This document shows positions 47,273 to 57,512 of a DNA stretch of 64,000 bases, in pieces. The first letter of the stretch is position 1. Each line of letters starts with the position of its first letter. The position numbers and the translations under genes were made by a program. This DNA comes from Acidobacteriota bacterium (GTDB taxonomy: Bacteria; Acidobacteriota; Terriglobia; Bryobacterales; Bryobacteraceae), in NCBI GenBank assembly GCA_018268715.1, contig JAFDVZ010000015.1:100538-164537 (forward strand). The letters are read 5' to 3'. The notes beneath the pieces were generated by a model, which saw only the letters and a program-made list of their open reading frames with translations, had not been told where the DNA came from and ran no database searches.

Positions 47273-47278
47273 TACAAT
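47273..47278 (+). promoter_or_regulatory. -10 element of a probably leaderless ABC exporter gene
   Basis: TACAAT at 47273-47278 ends 5 nt before the GTG at 47284. This favours that GTG over the upstream in-frame GTG at 47257, which would put the promoter inside the coding region. Confidence 0.45.
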
Positions 47279-47283
47279 TGAAC

Positions 47284-49113
<1,830 letters not shown>

Positions 49114-49136
49114 TCGCGCGGAAACACGACCGGGTG

Positions 49137-49142
49137 CATAAT
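49137..49142 (+). promoter_or_regulatory. -10 element of a probably leaderless DinB-like gene
   Basis: CATAAT at 49137-49142 ends 6 nt before the ATG at 49149. No ribosome site between. Confidence 0.4.
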
Positions 49143-49148
49143 GGCCTA

Positions 49149-49682
49149 ATGAGTACTCCACAACCGCAGGCAAGCGGCATGATCGCCCCGATCCTGCTGG
49201 CTGAGCTCGACCACGAGGCGGCGACGACGCGCAAGGTGTTCGAACGCCTGCCCGACAACCTTTTCACCTATAAGCCAACCGAAAAATCCGGCACGCTGGG
49301 CTGGACGGCGGCGCACATCGCGCAGATGCTCGAATGGGGCGCGGTGACGATGAAGACCGAATCGTTCGACATCAATCCGCCGGGTGGTCCGGCCTATCAA
49401 CCCCCCAAGGCCGACAGCCAGGCGGAACTGCTGGCGATGTTCGAAAAGAACCTGGCCGCGTTCCGAGCCGCGATTCAGGGCGCAAGCGACGCCGACTTCA
49501 TGGCGCCGTGGAGCCTGCTGAGCGGCGGCCAGGTGGCCTTCACCATGCCGCGCGGGGCCTGCATCCGCAGCATGATCATGAACCACATCGTCCACCACCG
49601 CGGCCAGCTCACCGTGTACATGCGCCTGAACGGGATTCCGATTCCGTCGATTTACGGCCCCTCGGGCGATGAACCCATGTAG
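49149..49682 (+). CDS. DinB/YfiT-superfamily metal-dependent protein
   Basis: 177 residues from the ATG at 49149. Four-helix-bundle DinB-like fold with the three usual metal-binding His positions: LDHEAATTRKVFERLP, TAAHIAQML and NHIVHHRGQLTVYMRL. Members act as metal-dependent thiol transferases or hydrolases in bacillithiol/mycothiol and other pathways; a specific reaction cannot be assigned. It is probably a single-gene transcription unit. Confidence 0.85.
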   Translation: MSTPQPQASGMIAPILLAELDHEAATTRKVFERLPDNLFTYKPTEKSGTLGWTAAHIAQMLEWGAVTMKTESFDINPPGGPAYQPPKADSQAELLAMFEKNLAAFRAAIQGASDADFMAPWSLLSGGQVAFTMPRGACIRSMIMNHIVHHRGQLTVYMRLNGIPIPSIYGPSGDEPM

Positions 49683-49759
49683 TTTTCCGTCTCCGGGGTA
49701 TCCGGCGGGTCCCCCTCCGTTCCGCCGTCCGGAAGCGACTCAGGTTGCCGCAAGCACGA

Positions 49760-49765
49760 TATCAT
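49760..49765 (+). promoter_or_regulatory. -10 element of a probably leaderless ATPase gene
   Basis: TATCAT at 49760-49765 ends 7 nt before the GTG start at 49773. No ribosome site between. Confidence 0.35.
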
Positions 49766-49772
49766 TTCTGAT

Positions 49773-50915
49773 GTGATACGTCGGTTCTACGTCCATAATT
49801 ACCGCTGCTTGGAGAACTTCGAGTTGCCGGTTTCGCGGCAGTCGTCTCTTCTGCTGCTGGGCGACAACGGCGCGGGCAAAACCACGGTCGGCTTTGCTCT
49901 TGAGATCCTGCAGAAGATTGCTCGCGGCGTTAACCGCGTTGGGCAATTAGTCGCGCCCGAGGACCTCGCGTGGGGCCGCTCGCGTGTTCCCATGAGGTTT
50001 GAGGTGGAGGCCGAGTTGGACGGCGCGGTCTATGAGTACGTGCTCGCGCTCGAGTTACCAGAGCATTTCAAAGAGCTGCGTGTACGCGAGGAGAAGTTGA
50101 CCGTGGGTGGCGATTCCGTGTATACACGAGCCGCGGCGGAAGTGCGTCTCGCGGGACGTGAGGTTCCCCGCGCTGGCCGGGGTCCGGCGTCGCCTGAGGA
50201 AAGCGAGGCGCAGTTCAGAATCGATTGGCATCTGGTTGCGCTGCCCATTGTCCAGGCGCGCTCGGCCAACGACCCATTGGCCGTTTTCAAAGATTGGCTA
50301 GCTCGGATGCTGATCCTCCGGCCTGTCCCCAGCCTTATTGCCGGGGAGTCTTCAAAGGAAACGCTACAGCCTAACACACAGGTCACCGACTTTGGAGCGT
50401 GGTTCTCTGGGATATTGGCGAATACTCCGGCCGCTTACACCGACATCGAAGAGTATCTCAGGCAGTTGATGCCGGACCTGAAGGATATCAAGAATCCGCT
50501 GATCGGAAAGGACTCACGCAGCTTGGTAGTTGCGTTCTCGAATGAGACAGGAAGCATGAGTGTCCCGTTTAAAGATCTGTCGGACGGCGAGAAGTGTTTT
50601 ATGATCTGCGGCCTTGTGCTCGCGGCGGCAAGGCGATACGGTCCGCTAGTCTGTTTCTGGGATGAGCCGGACAACCACCTGGCGCCCTCCGAGGTCGGCC
50701 ATTTCGTCATGGCGCTCCGCAGAGCCTTTCAGTCCGGCGGCCAGTTCATAGCAACCTCCCACAATCCGGAAGCGATTCGCACCTTTTCGGAGGAGAACAC
50801 GCTCGTGCTTTATCGCAGGAGCCATCTTGAACCCACGGTAGTGCGTGTTCGCAGCGAACTGCCGAGCGACGGAGATTTCGTGGGCGCACTGATCCGCGGA
50901 GAGTTTAGGACATGA
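49773..50915 (+). CDS. ABC/SMC-like AAA ATPase (AAA_15/AAA_21 type)
   Basis: 380 residues from a GTG. N-terminal YVHNYRCLENFELPVS and Walker A LLLGDNGAGKTTV at about residue 30, a variable middle insertion, then the ABC signature LSDGEKCFM, Walker B LVCFWDEPDNHL and the H-loop ATSHNPEAI. This is the OLD/RecF-like ATPase group found in many two-gene defence systems and in repair. It overlaps the next gene by 4 bp (ATGA), and that gene has TOPRIM-like acidic motifs, so an ATPase-effector pair is the most economical reading. Base composition is less GC-rich than the neighbours, hinting at acquisition. Confidence 0.8.
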   Translation: MIRRFYVHNYRCLENFELPVSRQSSLLLLGDNGAGKTTVGFALEILQKIARGVNRVGQLVAPEDLAWGRSRVPMRFEVEAELDGAVYEYVLALELPEHFKELRVREEKLTVGGDSVYTRAAAEVRLAGREVPRAGRGPASPEESEAQFRIDWHLVALPIVQARSANDPLAVFKDWLARMLILRPVPSLIAGESSKETLQPNTQVTDFGAWFSGILANTPAAYTDIEEYLRQLMPDLKDIKNPLIGKDSRSLVVAFSNETGSMSVPFKDLSDGEKCFMICGLVLAAARRYGPLVCFWDEPDNHLAPSEVGHFVMALRRAFQSGGQFIATSHNPEAIRTFSEENTLVLYRRSHLEPTVVRVRSELPSDGDFVGALIRGEFRT

Positions 50916-51406
50916 GCGTCAACAGGAATCTACCCCACATTTTCGTACTTCCCGAAGACGATGCCAACCGTCAATTGGTGAATGGTTTCGTCTTGGAACT
51001 CACTCGAAATGTTAGGCAGATACAGGCGCTTCCGGAAGCTGGCGGGTGGCTGAAGGCCCTGGGCCGCTTCAACAACCCTCGTGATAGTCATCTCACGTCA
51101 TTGAGGAAATACCCAAACAGCTTTCTTGTAGTAATGATTGATGGTGATGGAGAGGAAGCCAGATTCGATGAGGCCCGGAAGAAGATCCCGGCTGACCTTA
51201 GCGACAGGATTTTTATTCTGGGAGTCTGGACGGAGCCGGAGGCTCTGAAGAAGGACTTGGGCTCATACGAGAAAATCGGGCGCGCATTGGCGCAGGATTG
51301 TCGCGAAGGAACGGCTCGGACTTGGGGGCATGCCCTCCTGCGACATAATGAGGCCGAGGTTGCGCGTTTACGAGAACGCGCTCGACCAATCCTTTTTGTC
51401 CCTTAA
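50912..51406 (+). CDS. Small TOPRIM-like protein partnered with the ATPase
   Basis: 164 residues. The start HIFVLPEDDANRQLVNGFV carries an acidic cluster after a hydrophobic strand, and FLVVMIDGDGEEARF contains a DxD after another strand: the order Glu then DxD is what a minimal TOPRIM nuclease core looks like, but the fold is inferred by eye. The end YEKIGRALAQDCREGTARTW and LLRHNEAEVARLRERARPIL is helical. It is always possible that this is a non-nuclease partner. ATGA overlap with the ATPase gene argues for stoichiometric production. Confidence 0.6.
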   Translation: MSVNRNLPHIFVLPEDDANRQLVNGFVLELTRNVRQIQALPEAGGWLKALGRFNNPRDSHLTSLRKYPNSFLVVMIDGDGEEARFDEARKKIPADLSDRIFILGVWTEPEALKKDLGSYEKIGRALAQDCREGTARTWGHALLRHNEAEVARLRERARPILFVP

Positions 51407-51499
51407 GTCTCTCCCACGGGTATGTCGATTGGTTCCATCCTTGAACACCCGGCAGACTGACTGCTGAACCCGACGCGGCTCGCGAGTGCGCTGCTCCCT

Positions 51500-53692
51500 C
51501 TACTCAATCCTCCACAACCGGTACCCATTCCGTTCGGCCACCTGTTTGACGCCCCACTGCGCGTAGCGCGTCAACAGATCGTCGGCCTTGAACTCGCCGT
51601 CCCGGAACACCAGCCACCCCACTCCGTTCACCTTCAACTCCTCCGTCGCCGCGCGGCGCATGCGCGGCGGCAGCGGGACCATCTCCTGATCCCAGTCCTT
51701 CGACAACAGCCTGCCGTCGCCCTCAATCCGCATCATCGCGTCGGTCAGCGTGCGCGGCTCATACACCGCCACCCGGTCCACCTTCACCGGCCGGCCGAAG
51801 TCGATGTCGATGAACATCCCCGCGGCGCCCCGCACATCGCTCGACCACATCGTCACCAGGCTGTTGTCGAACGCCTTCTGCACATACCACGGATTCGCCG
51901 ACGCCCGCAGCCGCCACAGCGCATCGCGCGCGACCTCTCGCTCCCCCTCGTACACGCGGATCTCGCCGATGGTCCAGGCCAGCACCGTCTGCGCCGACAG
52001 GGCGATCCGCAGCCGCCGCACCGTCGCCGCCGGGAACCGGAACGTGTTCCGAGCCTCCGCCTTCATGTCATCCTGCGTGGCCCGCAGCAGCGTGTCGTAC
52101 ATCATCGCCGCGAACGTGGATTGATACGGCGCCAGAACCTCGCGCCGCTGGTAGCTCTGGTTGGCGAGCGACGCCGACAGAATCCGCTCGCCGGGCGGCA
52201 CGTTCTGCTCGATGGCCACGCCGATGTCGTAATCCTGCAACGCTCCGCGCAGGTATTGATCCTCGGGGACCTTGCGCAGCGCCGCCTCCCATGCCGGCTG
52301 GGTGATGCGCCAGGCATACTGTCCCGTGTAGCGCGCCGTCACCGGCGGCCATGACAACACTGCGTGCGCGGCCAGCAGCAAGGCGGCCACCGGCGCCCAC
52401 ACTTCCGCCGCCATCGCCATGGCCAGCGCGACAAACGGCAGCGCCGGCATCAGGAACCGGCAGCCGATGTTGTTCGGATAGGGCAGCAGGAACACCGCCG
52501 CCGCCAGCAACAACTCCCGCCCGAGCGGCCATCGCAGCGCGACCAACGCGAGCGGCGCAAGCAGGAACACCGGCCCCAACAGGCCCGCCAGTCGCTCCCC
52601 ATGCACCGCGACTTCCCACGGAATCTGGCGCGGCGTCACGTTGTCGTACTTGCGCAGGTAGCTGGTGTAATCGTCCTCAAACGCGACGCTCACATAGGGG
52701 TTCGGAAACAGCCGGTTGGCGAAGGGCGACACCGGATTCCCCACCGTGACGGCGTTCTTCACCATCCAGGGCGCAACCCACGCCGTGGCGCACAGCGTCA
52801 ACACCGCGGCGGGCCGCAACATCGGCTTGCGTCGGCGCCAGCAGGTCCACGCCACTACCCCGAAAGCGTAGACGCAGCCGATGCCCAACGTGTACTTGAC
52901 GCCGTAGCCGAACCCCGCCAGCATGCCGGCCACGGCCAGCCAGCGGTCGTCCTGCTGCTCGCGCCAAAGCTGGATGGCGTAGAACATGGCGAACACCACC
53001 ACCGCACCCGCCGCGTCGTTGTAAGCCACCGTGCCCGACCGCGCCACCACCGGCGACAGGTATGCGAGCAGCGCCGCCACCACGCCCGCCACGGGTCGCC
53101 CGGCGCGCCGCGCGAAGCTCAGGATGCCGAACGGCAGCGACAGCAGGAACAGGAACTCCACCATGGCCGCCGCCGAGTTCCTTCCGAAAGCGAAGGCGAA
53201 CTCGAACAGCATCTCCACGCCTTCCGACAGATTCGCGTAGATGTTGGTGGTGATGCCGGGAAAGCGGTGTTCGCGCAGGTATCGCGCCGCCAGCGCCACG
53301 TGGTATGACACACCGTCGGCGCTCGATTCCGGCGCCATGGCCTGGCTCAGGTACAGCCACGTGAACACGGTGAAGATCGCCCAGAAGCTCCATCGCCAGA
53401 ACTTCGGCAGGGCCGGCAATGGCTGCGCGCCGGAGCGCCAGACGCGCTTCCACACGCCGGCGGCAATGGCGGCGGCGCTCAGTGTAACAAACACCCACTT
53501 CCGAGCCAGGCCCGCCACGTTCAAAAAAAAGATGATCGAGCTCAGGCAGGCGCTGCCCGCGATGAAGGCGAAGAACCGCTGCTCCTCGCGATGAAGCCGC
53601 AACCGCAACCGGGCGAGCAGCAGCGCCCCCAGCGAATAGGAAGCGCCGAACGTCAGCCCGGTCCCCAGCAGGATGTAGAGCACCGCCTTCAT
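51500..53692 (-). CDS. GT-C-like polytopic membrane protein with C-terminal discoidin-like domain
   Basis: 730 residues. About twelve hydrophobic helices in residues 1-460, with the acidic loop ESSADGVSYHVALAARYL after the third or fourth helix, as in GT-C glycosyltransferases. Shares NPVSPFANRLFPNPYVSVAFE and the overall plan with the dcw-embedded protein at 30935-33058. Residues about 590-660 (LWRLRASANPWYVQKAFDNS, VTMWSSDVRGAAGMFIDIDF) resemble an F5/8 type C (discoidin) carbohydrate-binding fold. Overlaps the upstream lipoprotein gene by 4 bp, forming an operon. Confidence 0.75.
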   Translation of the reverse strand: MKAVLYILLGTGLTFGASYSLGALLLARLRLRLHREEQRFFAFIAGSACLSSIIFFLNVAGLARKWVFVTLSAAAIAAGVWKRVWRSGAQPLPALPKFWRWSFWAIFTVFTWLYLSQAMAPESSADGVSYHVALAARYLREHRFPGITTNIYANLSEGVEMLFEFAFAFGRNSAAAMVEFLFLLSLPFGILSFARRAGRPVAGVVAALLAYLSPVVARSGTVAYNDAAGAVVVFAMFYAIQLWREQQDDRWLAVAGMLAGFGYGVKYTLGIGCVYAFGVVAWTCWRRRKPMLRPAAVLTLCATAWVAPWMVKNAVTVGNPVSPFANRLFPNPYVSVAFEDDYTSYLRKYDNVTPRQIPWEVAVHGERLAGLLGPVFLLAPLALVALRWPLGRELLLAAAVFLLPYPNNIGCRFLMPALPFVALAMAMAAEVWAPVAALLLAAHAVLSWPPVTARYTGQYAWRITQPAWEAALRKVPEDQYLRGALQDYDIGVAIEQNVPPGERILSASLANQSYQRREVLAPYQSTFAAMMYDTLLRATQDDMKAEARNTFRFPAATVRRLRIALSAQTVLAWTIGEIRVYEGEREVARDALWRLRASANPWYVQKAFDNSLVTMWSSDVRGAAGMFIDIDFGRPVKVDRVAVYEPRTLTDAMMRIEGDGRLLSKDWDQEMVPLPPRMRRAATEELKVNGVGWLVFRDGEFKADDLLTRYAQWGVKQVAERNGYRLWRIE

Positions 53693-54228
53693 GGCTGCGG
53701 CGACGGCGCGAGGCCAATTTCCTGAATCAACACCCCGAGCTTCACGCCGTCCCCTTTCGACACCAGCACCGGATCGACGTCAAAGCCGAGCGTGGCGGTC
53801 TCCGCGCCGGCCAGCATCTCCGCCGGAACGGGTTTCGAGACGGCGTAGTCCTGGTCCTTATCGAACTTGCGGACTTCGAGCTCCCGGCCGTTCACCAGAA
53901 AGCGCAGGGTCAGCGGGCCGACGGCGTTCAGCACCGCGCCGGGCACGGTGAAGCGCGCCACGAAGTCCCAGCGGCGAGTGGGGTCGAACCAGACGCGGAA
54001 CCGCGGGTGCTGGTTGGTCCAGCGCCATGTGACGCCGCTTTGCGGTCCCAGCACGTCGCCGAGAATGCCGCTTTGCGCCGACGGATCGCCCATTTCGAGC
54101 AGGTTGGCGGCCGGCAGCGGCTCGGGCCCGGGCGGCATGACGCGCTGCAACGGAGGAGGGTATTCCAGGTTGGGAACGCCGCAGCCCGCCAGTACGGCGC
54201 AGGCGATGGCGACCGCCGCTCGGCTCAC
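53689..54228 (-). CDS. Predicted lipoprotein
   Basis: 179 residues from a GTG at 54226-54228, 2 bp after the methyltransferase stop, with AAGGGA 8 nt upstream. The N-terminus SRAAVAIACAVLAGCG is a lipoprotein signal with lipobox LAGC, so the mature protein would be lipid-anchored at Cys19 or so. The rest is beta-rich (FRVWFDPTRRWDFVARFTVP, LRFLVNGRELEVRKFD). No family recognised. The operon partner downstream is a GT-C-like enzyme, suggesting a shared envelope role. Confidence 0.65.
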   Translation of the reverse strand: MSRAAVAIACAVLAGCGVPNLEYPPPLQRVMPPGPEPLPAANLLEMGDPSAQSGILGDVLGPQSGVTWRWTNQHPRFRVWFDPTRRWDFVARFTVPGAVLNAVGPLTLRFLVNGRELEVRKFDKDQDYAVSKPVPAEMLAGAETATLGFDVDPVLVSKGDGVKLGVLIQEIGLAPSPQP

Positions 54229-54230
54229 CG

Positions 54231-54986
54231 CTACTGTCCCTTGCGAGCCACGAACCAGCGCGTCGGCGTGCACCACAACAACAGCGTACCGGACTTGGCG
54301 ACGATCTCGGCGCCGGTCTTTTCGAGCGCGGCCATGTATTCGCCGGCGTAGGAAACGTCGAAGATCGCCAGATGGCCGCCGGGCTTCAGCACGCGCCACA
54401 TCTCGGCCAGCGCCTTGTCGCGCTCGCCGGAATCGGCCAGATTGTGCAGGGCCAGGCTGGACACCACCGTGTCGTAGGAATTCGGTTGATACGGCAGGCG
54501 GCGCATGTCGCCGTTTTCGACGCGCACCTTGTCGGCGACGCCTTCCGCCTTGGCGTTGGCCATGGCCGATTCGCCGCTGTTGCCGCTCAGATCCTCGGCG
54601 CTCCAGATGTCGACGCCAATCACCCGGCCGCCCTTCGCCAGCCGCTTGGCCGCGCCGATTGCCATCAAGCCCCGCCCGCAGCCGACGTCCAGCACCTTTT
54701 CATCGCCGCGCCAGGGCAGCGCGTCCAGGATCTTGTCGCGATACTGCGCCTTGGCCACCTTGCTCGACCAGTACATGACATAGCCGCCGGCGGCCAGTGC
54801 GATGCCGATCAGGCCCAGCACGACGAACAGCGCCATGCCGGGGCCCGGCGCCTCCACGCGGTTCATGACGTACAGGCCCAGCCCTAGCGCGAAGGTCATC
54901 CCTCCGCGCCAGAACAGCCGCTTCATTTGAAACGGGGCGTCGATTCCGTAATCGGCCTGCGCCAGCACTTCTGTTTTGGCGGCCAT
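54231..54986 (-). CDS. Membrane-anchored class I SAM-dependent methyltransferase
   Basis: 251 residues. Two hydrophobic helices (about residues 29-45 and 51-73) precede a Rossmann methyltransferase domain: motif I KVLDVGCGRGLMAIGAA, motif II GRVIGVDIW, then NGDMRRLPYQPNSYDTVVSS and RVLKPGGHLAIFD. The membrane anchor suggests a lipid or quinone-like acceptor, but this is inference. It lies directly behind topA (stop and ATG about 1 bp apart) and in front of the lipoprotein gene. Confidence 0.82.
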   Translation of the reverse strand: MAAKTEVLAQADYGIDAPFQMKRLFWRGGMTFALGLGLYVMNRVEAPGPGMALFVVLGLIGIALAAGGYVMYWSSKVAKAQYRDKILDALPWRGDEKVLDVGCGRGLMAIGAAKRLAKGGRVIGVDIWSAEDLSGNSGESAMANAKAEGVADKVRVENGDMRRLPYQPNSYDTVVSSLALHNLADSGERDKALAEMWRVLKPGGHLAIFDVSYAGEYMAALEKTGAEIVAKSGTLLLWCTPTRWFVARKGQ

Positions 54987-54987
54987 G

Positions 54988-57417
54988 TTACGCGCTGCTC
55001 TTTTCCGCCTCGAGCGGGCGCTTGTACTTGCACTCGGCGTTGGGACACTGCGCCACCGGCCCGGCCTTCAGGTACTTCTCGATCATGTAGGCGGAGCCGC
55101 ACTCGGGGCACTTCTCCGGGATGGGTTTGCCCCAGGCCACGAAGTCGCACTCCGGATAGCGGTTGCAGCCGTAGAACGTCTTGCCGCGCTTGGAGCGCCG
55201 CTCCACGATCTCGCCCTCCGAGCAGTTCGGGCAGGCGACGCCGATGGTCTTCTGCTTGACGAACTTGCAGGTGGGGTAGTTGCTGCAGGCGGTGAACTCG
55301 CCGAAACGGCCGCTCTTCAGCACCAGGTTGCTGCCGCACTGCGGGCACTTCTCTTCGAGCGGAACGTCCTGCTTTTTCTGCTCGCCGCCAATCTGCTTGG
55401 TGGTCTTGCAGTCGGGGTAGCCCGAGCAGGCGTAGAACTGTCCGAAACGGCCCTTCTTCAGCACCATCGGGCGGCCGCAGTTTTCGCAGTACTCCTGCGC
55501 GTCCTGCTCGCCGAAATCGACGCCTTTGTCGACGTCCGGCAGGTCCACGGTCAGCTCGCGAGTGTTGGTGCAGTCGGGGTAACCCGTGCAGGCGATGAAG
55601 CTGCCGTGCCGGCCCCACTTGATGACCATCGGCTTGCCGCACTTGTCGCAGACCAGATCGGTGGGCCGCTCCATGCGCTTGATGTCGGTCATGTTCCGTT
55701 CGGCGTTTTCGAGGTCCTTCTCGAAACGCTCGTAGAACTCCGCCATCGACTGGCGCCAATCCACCTTGCCGTCCTCGATCTCGTCCAGCTCGTGCTCCAT
55801 GCGAGCCGTGTAGTTCACATCGAACAGGTCGTTGAACGATTCGAGCAGAAGGTCGGTCACCACCATGCCGAGCTCGGTCGGCACGAACTTGCCGCCTTCC
55901 TTCTTGACGTACTCGCGCTCCTGGATGGTGGACAGGATCGACGCATAGGTCGACGGCCGGCCCACTCCATCGGCCTCGAGCTCCTTGACGAGCGTCGCTT
56001 CGGTGTAGCGCGGCGGCGGCTCGGTGAAGTGCTGCTCGGGCTCGAGCGATTTGAGCTTCAGCGTCTCGCCTTCCACCACCGCGGGCAGCTTGTGCTTCAG
56101 CTCCTCGTCTTCCTCGTCCTTCTGGTCCTTGCCTTCCTCGTAGACCTTCAGGAAACCATCGAACTTCTGAACGCTGCCGGTGGCCCGGAACAGGTAGCTG
56201 GCCCCGTCCTGGCCCGGTGCGTTCACGTCGATGGTGGTCTGGTCGAAGATGGCCGGCGACATCTGGCTGGCGATGAAGCGCATCCAGACCAGCCGGTAGA
56301 GCTTCATCTCGTCTTCGGCCAGGTGCTTGGCGAGCGATTCCGGCGTCCGCAGCACGCTGGTGGGGCGCACCGCTTCGTGCGCGTCCTGCGCATCCTTTTT
56401 ACTGCGGTAGATGTTGGGCTGCTCCGGCACGTACTCCTTGCCGTAACGCTCGTTCAGCCAGCCGCGCACCTCGTCGAGCGCGTCGTTGGAAACGCGCGTC
56501 GAGTCGGTACGCATGTAGGTGATCAGACCGACCGAACCTTCCTCGCCCAACTCCACGCCTTCATACAGCCGTTGCGCCAGCATCATCGTGCGCTTCACGC
56601 TGAATCGCAGCTTGCGCGCCGACTCCTGCTGCAGGGTGGAGGTGATGAACGGCGGCGCCGGGTTCCGGCGCTTTTCGCGGTGCGTTACTGACTGCACCAG
56701 GAACGCCGCGCCTTCCACCTGTTCGAGTATGTTCTTCGCCGCCGCTTCGTCGGCGATCTCGAGCGGCTCGTCGTTGCGCTTCTGCAGGCGAGCCGAAAGC
56801 ACAGGCGGCTTCTTGGCGTTCAGGTTCGCGTCGATGGTCCAGTATTCGCGCTTCTGGAAGGCGCGGATTTCGCGCTCGCGATCGACGATCAGCCGCAGCG
56901 CCACCGTTTGGACGCGCCCGGCCGAGAGCCCGCGGCGGACCTTGTCCCACAGCAGCGGGGAGATCTTGTAGCCCACCAGGCGGTCCAGCACGCGCCGCGC
57001 CTGTTGCGCCTCCACCAGGTGAACGTTCACCTCCAGAGGCTTCTCGAACGCCTTCTGAATGGCGTTCTTGGTGATTTCGTTGAACATCACCCGGAACACC
57101 CGGGCGTTGTTCTTTTTGTCCTGCAGTTCTTCCTGCAGGTGGTAACAGATCGCTTCTCCTTCGCGATCCGGGTCAGCCGCCAGGTATACGGCTTCGACGC
57201 CCTTTGCGGCGGTCCGAAGCTCCTGGATCAGCTTCTTCTTTCCTTCGATGACTTCGTATTTCGGTTCGAACCCGCGGGTCACGTCGACGGCCAGATCCTT
57301 TTTAGGGAGATCCTTCACGTGGCCGAGCGAGGCCTTCACGACGAACTGCTTGCCGAGGTACTTACCGATCGTTTTAGCCTTTGCAGGCGACTCGACGATC
57401 ACGAGATTCTTCGCCAT
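54988..57417 (-). CDS. topA: DNA topoisomerase I with five C-terminal zinc ribbons
   Basis: 809 residues. Type IA topoisomerase that relaxes negative supercoils. TOPRIM start NLVIVESPAKAKTIGKYLG with ADPDREGEAICYHL, and active-site Tyr in LITYMRTDSTRVS. The C-terminus has five Cys4 modules in a row: CDKCGKP..CTGYPDC, CENCGRP..CSGYPDC, CPQCGSN..CSNYPTC, CPNCSEG..CNRYPEC and CPECGSA..CPNAEC. Together with the Topo III-RecQ fusion the window encodes two type IA enzymes. First gene of a minus-strand operon running to 51500. Confidence 0.96.
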   Translation of the reverse strand: MAKNLVIVESPAKAKTIGKYLGKQFVVKASLGHVKDLPKKDLAVDVTRGFEPKYEVIEGKKKLIQELRTAAKGVEAVYLAADPDREGEAICYHLQEELQDKKNNARVFRVMFNEITKNAIQKAFEKPLEVNVHLVEAQQARRVLDRLVGYKISPLLWDKVRRGLSAGRVQTVALRLIVDREREIRAFQKREYWTIDANLNAKKPPVLSARLQKRNDEPLEIADEAAAKNILEQVEGAAFLVQSVTHREKRRNPAPPFITSTLQQESARKLRFSVKRTMMLAQRLYEGVELGEEGSVGLITYMRTDSTRVSNDALDEVRGWLNERYGKEYVPEQPNIYRSKKDAQDAHEAVRPTSVLRTPESLAKHLAEDEMKLYRLVWMRFIASQMSPAIFDQTTIDVNAPGQDGASYLFRATGSVQKFDGFLKVYEEGKDQKDEEDEELKHKLPAVVEGETLKLKSLEPEQHFTEPPPRYTEATLVKELEADGVGRPSTYASILSTIQEREYVKKEGGKFVPTELGMVVTDLLLESFNDLFDVNYTARMEHELDEIEDGKVDWRQSMAEFYERFEKDLENAERNMTDIKRMERPTDLVCDKCGKPMVIKWGRHGSFIACTGYPDCTNTRELTVDLPDVDKGVDFGEQDAQEYCENCGRPMVLKKGRFGQFYACSGYPDCKTTKQIGGEQKKQDVPLEEKCPQCGSNLVLKSGRFGEFTACSNYPTCKFVKQKTIGVACPNCSEGEIVERRSKRGKTFYGCNRYPECDFVAWGKPIPEKCPECGSAYMIEKYLKAGPVAQCPNAECKYKRPLEAEKSSA

Positions 57418-57512
57418 ATCGTAAATTACTGTAATCTTGCTTACAATTCTGGTGCGTATGAGGACACCGGAATCTTACCACGAGGTTTCGGGGCAAATGC
57501 AAACGGGGGCGG

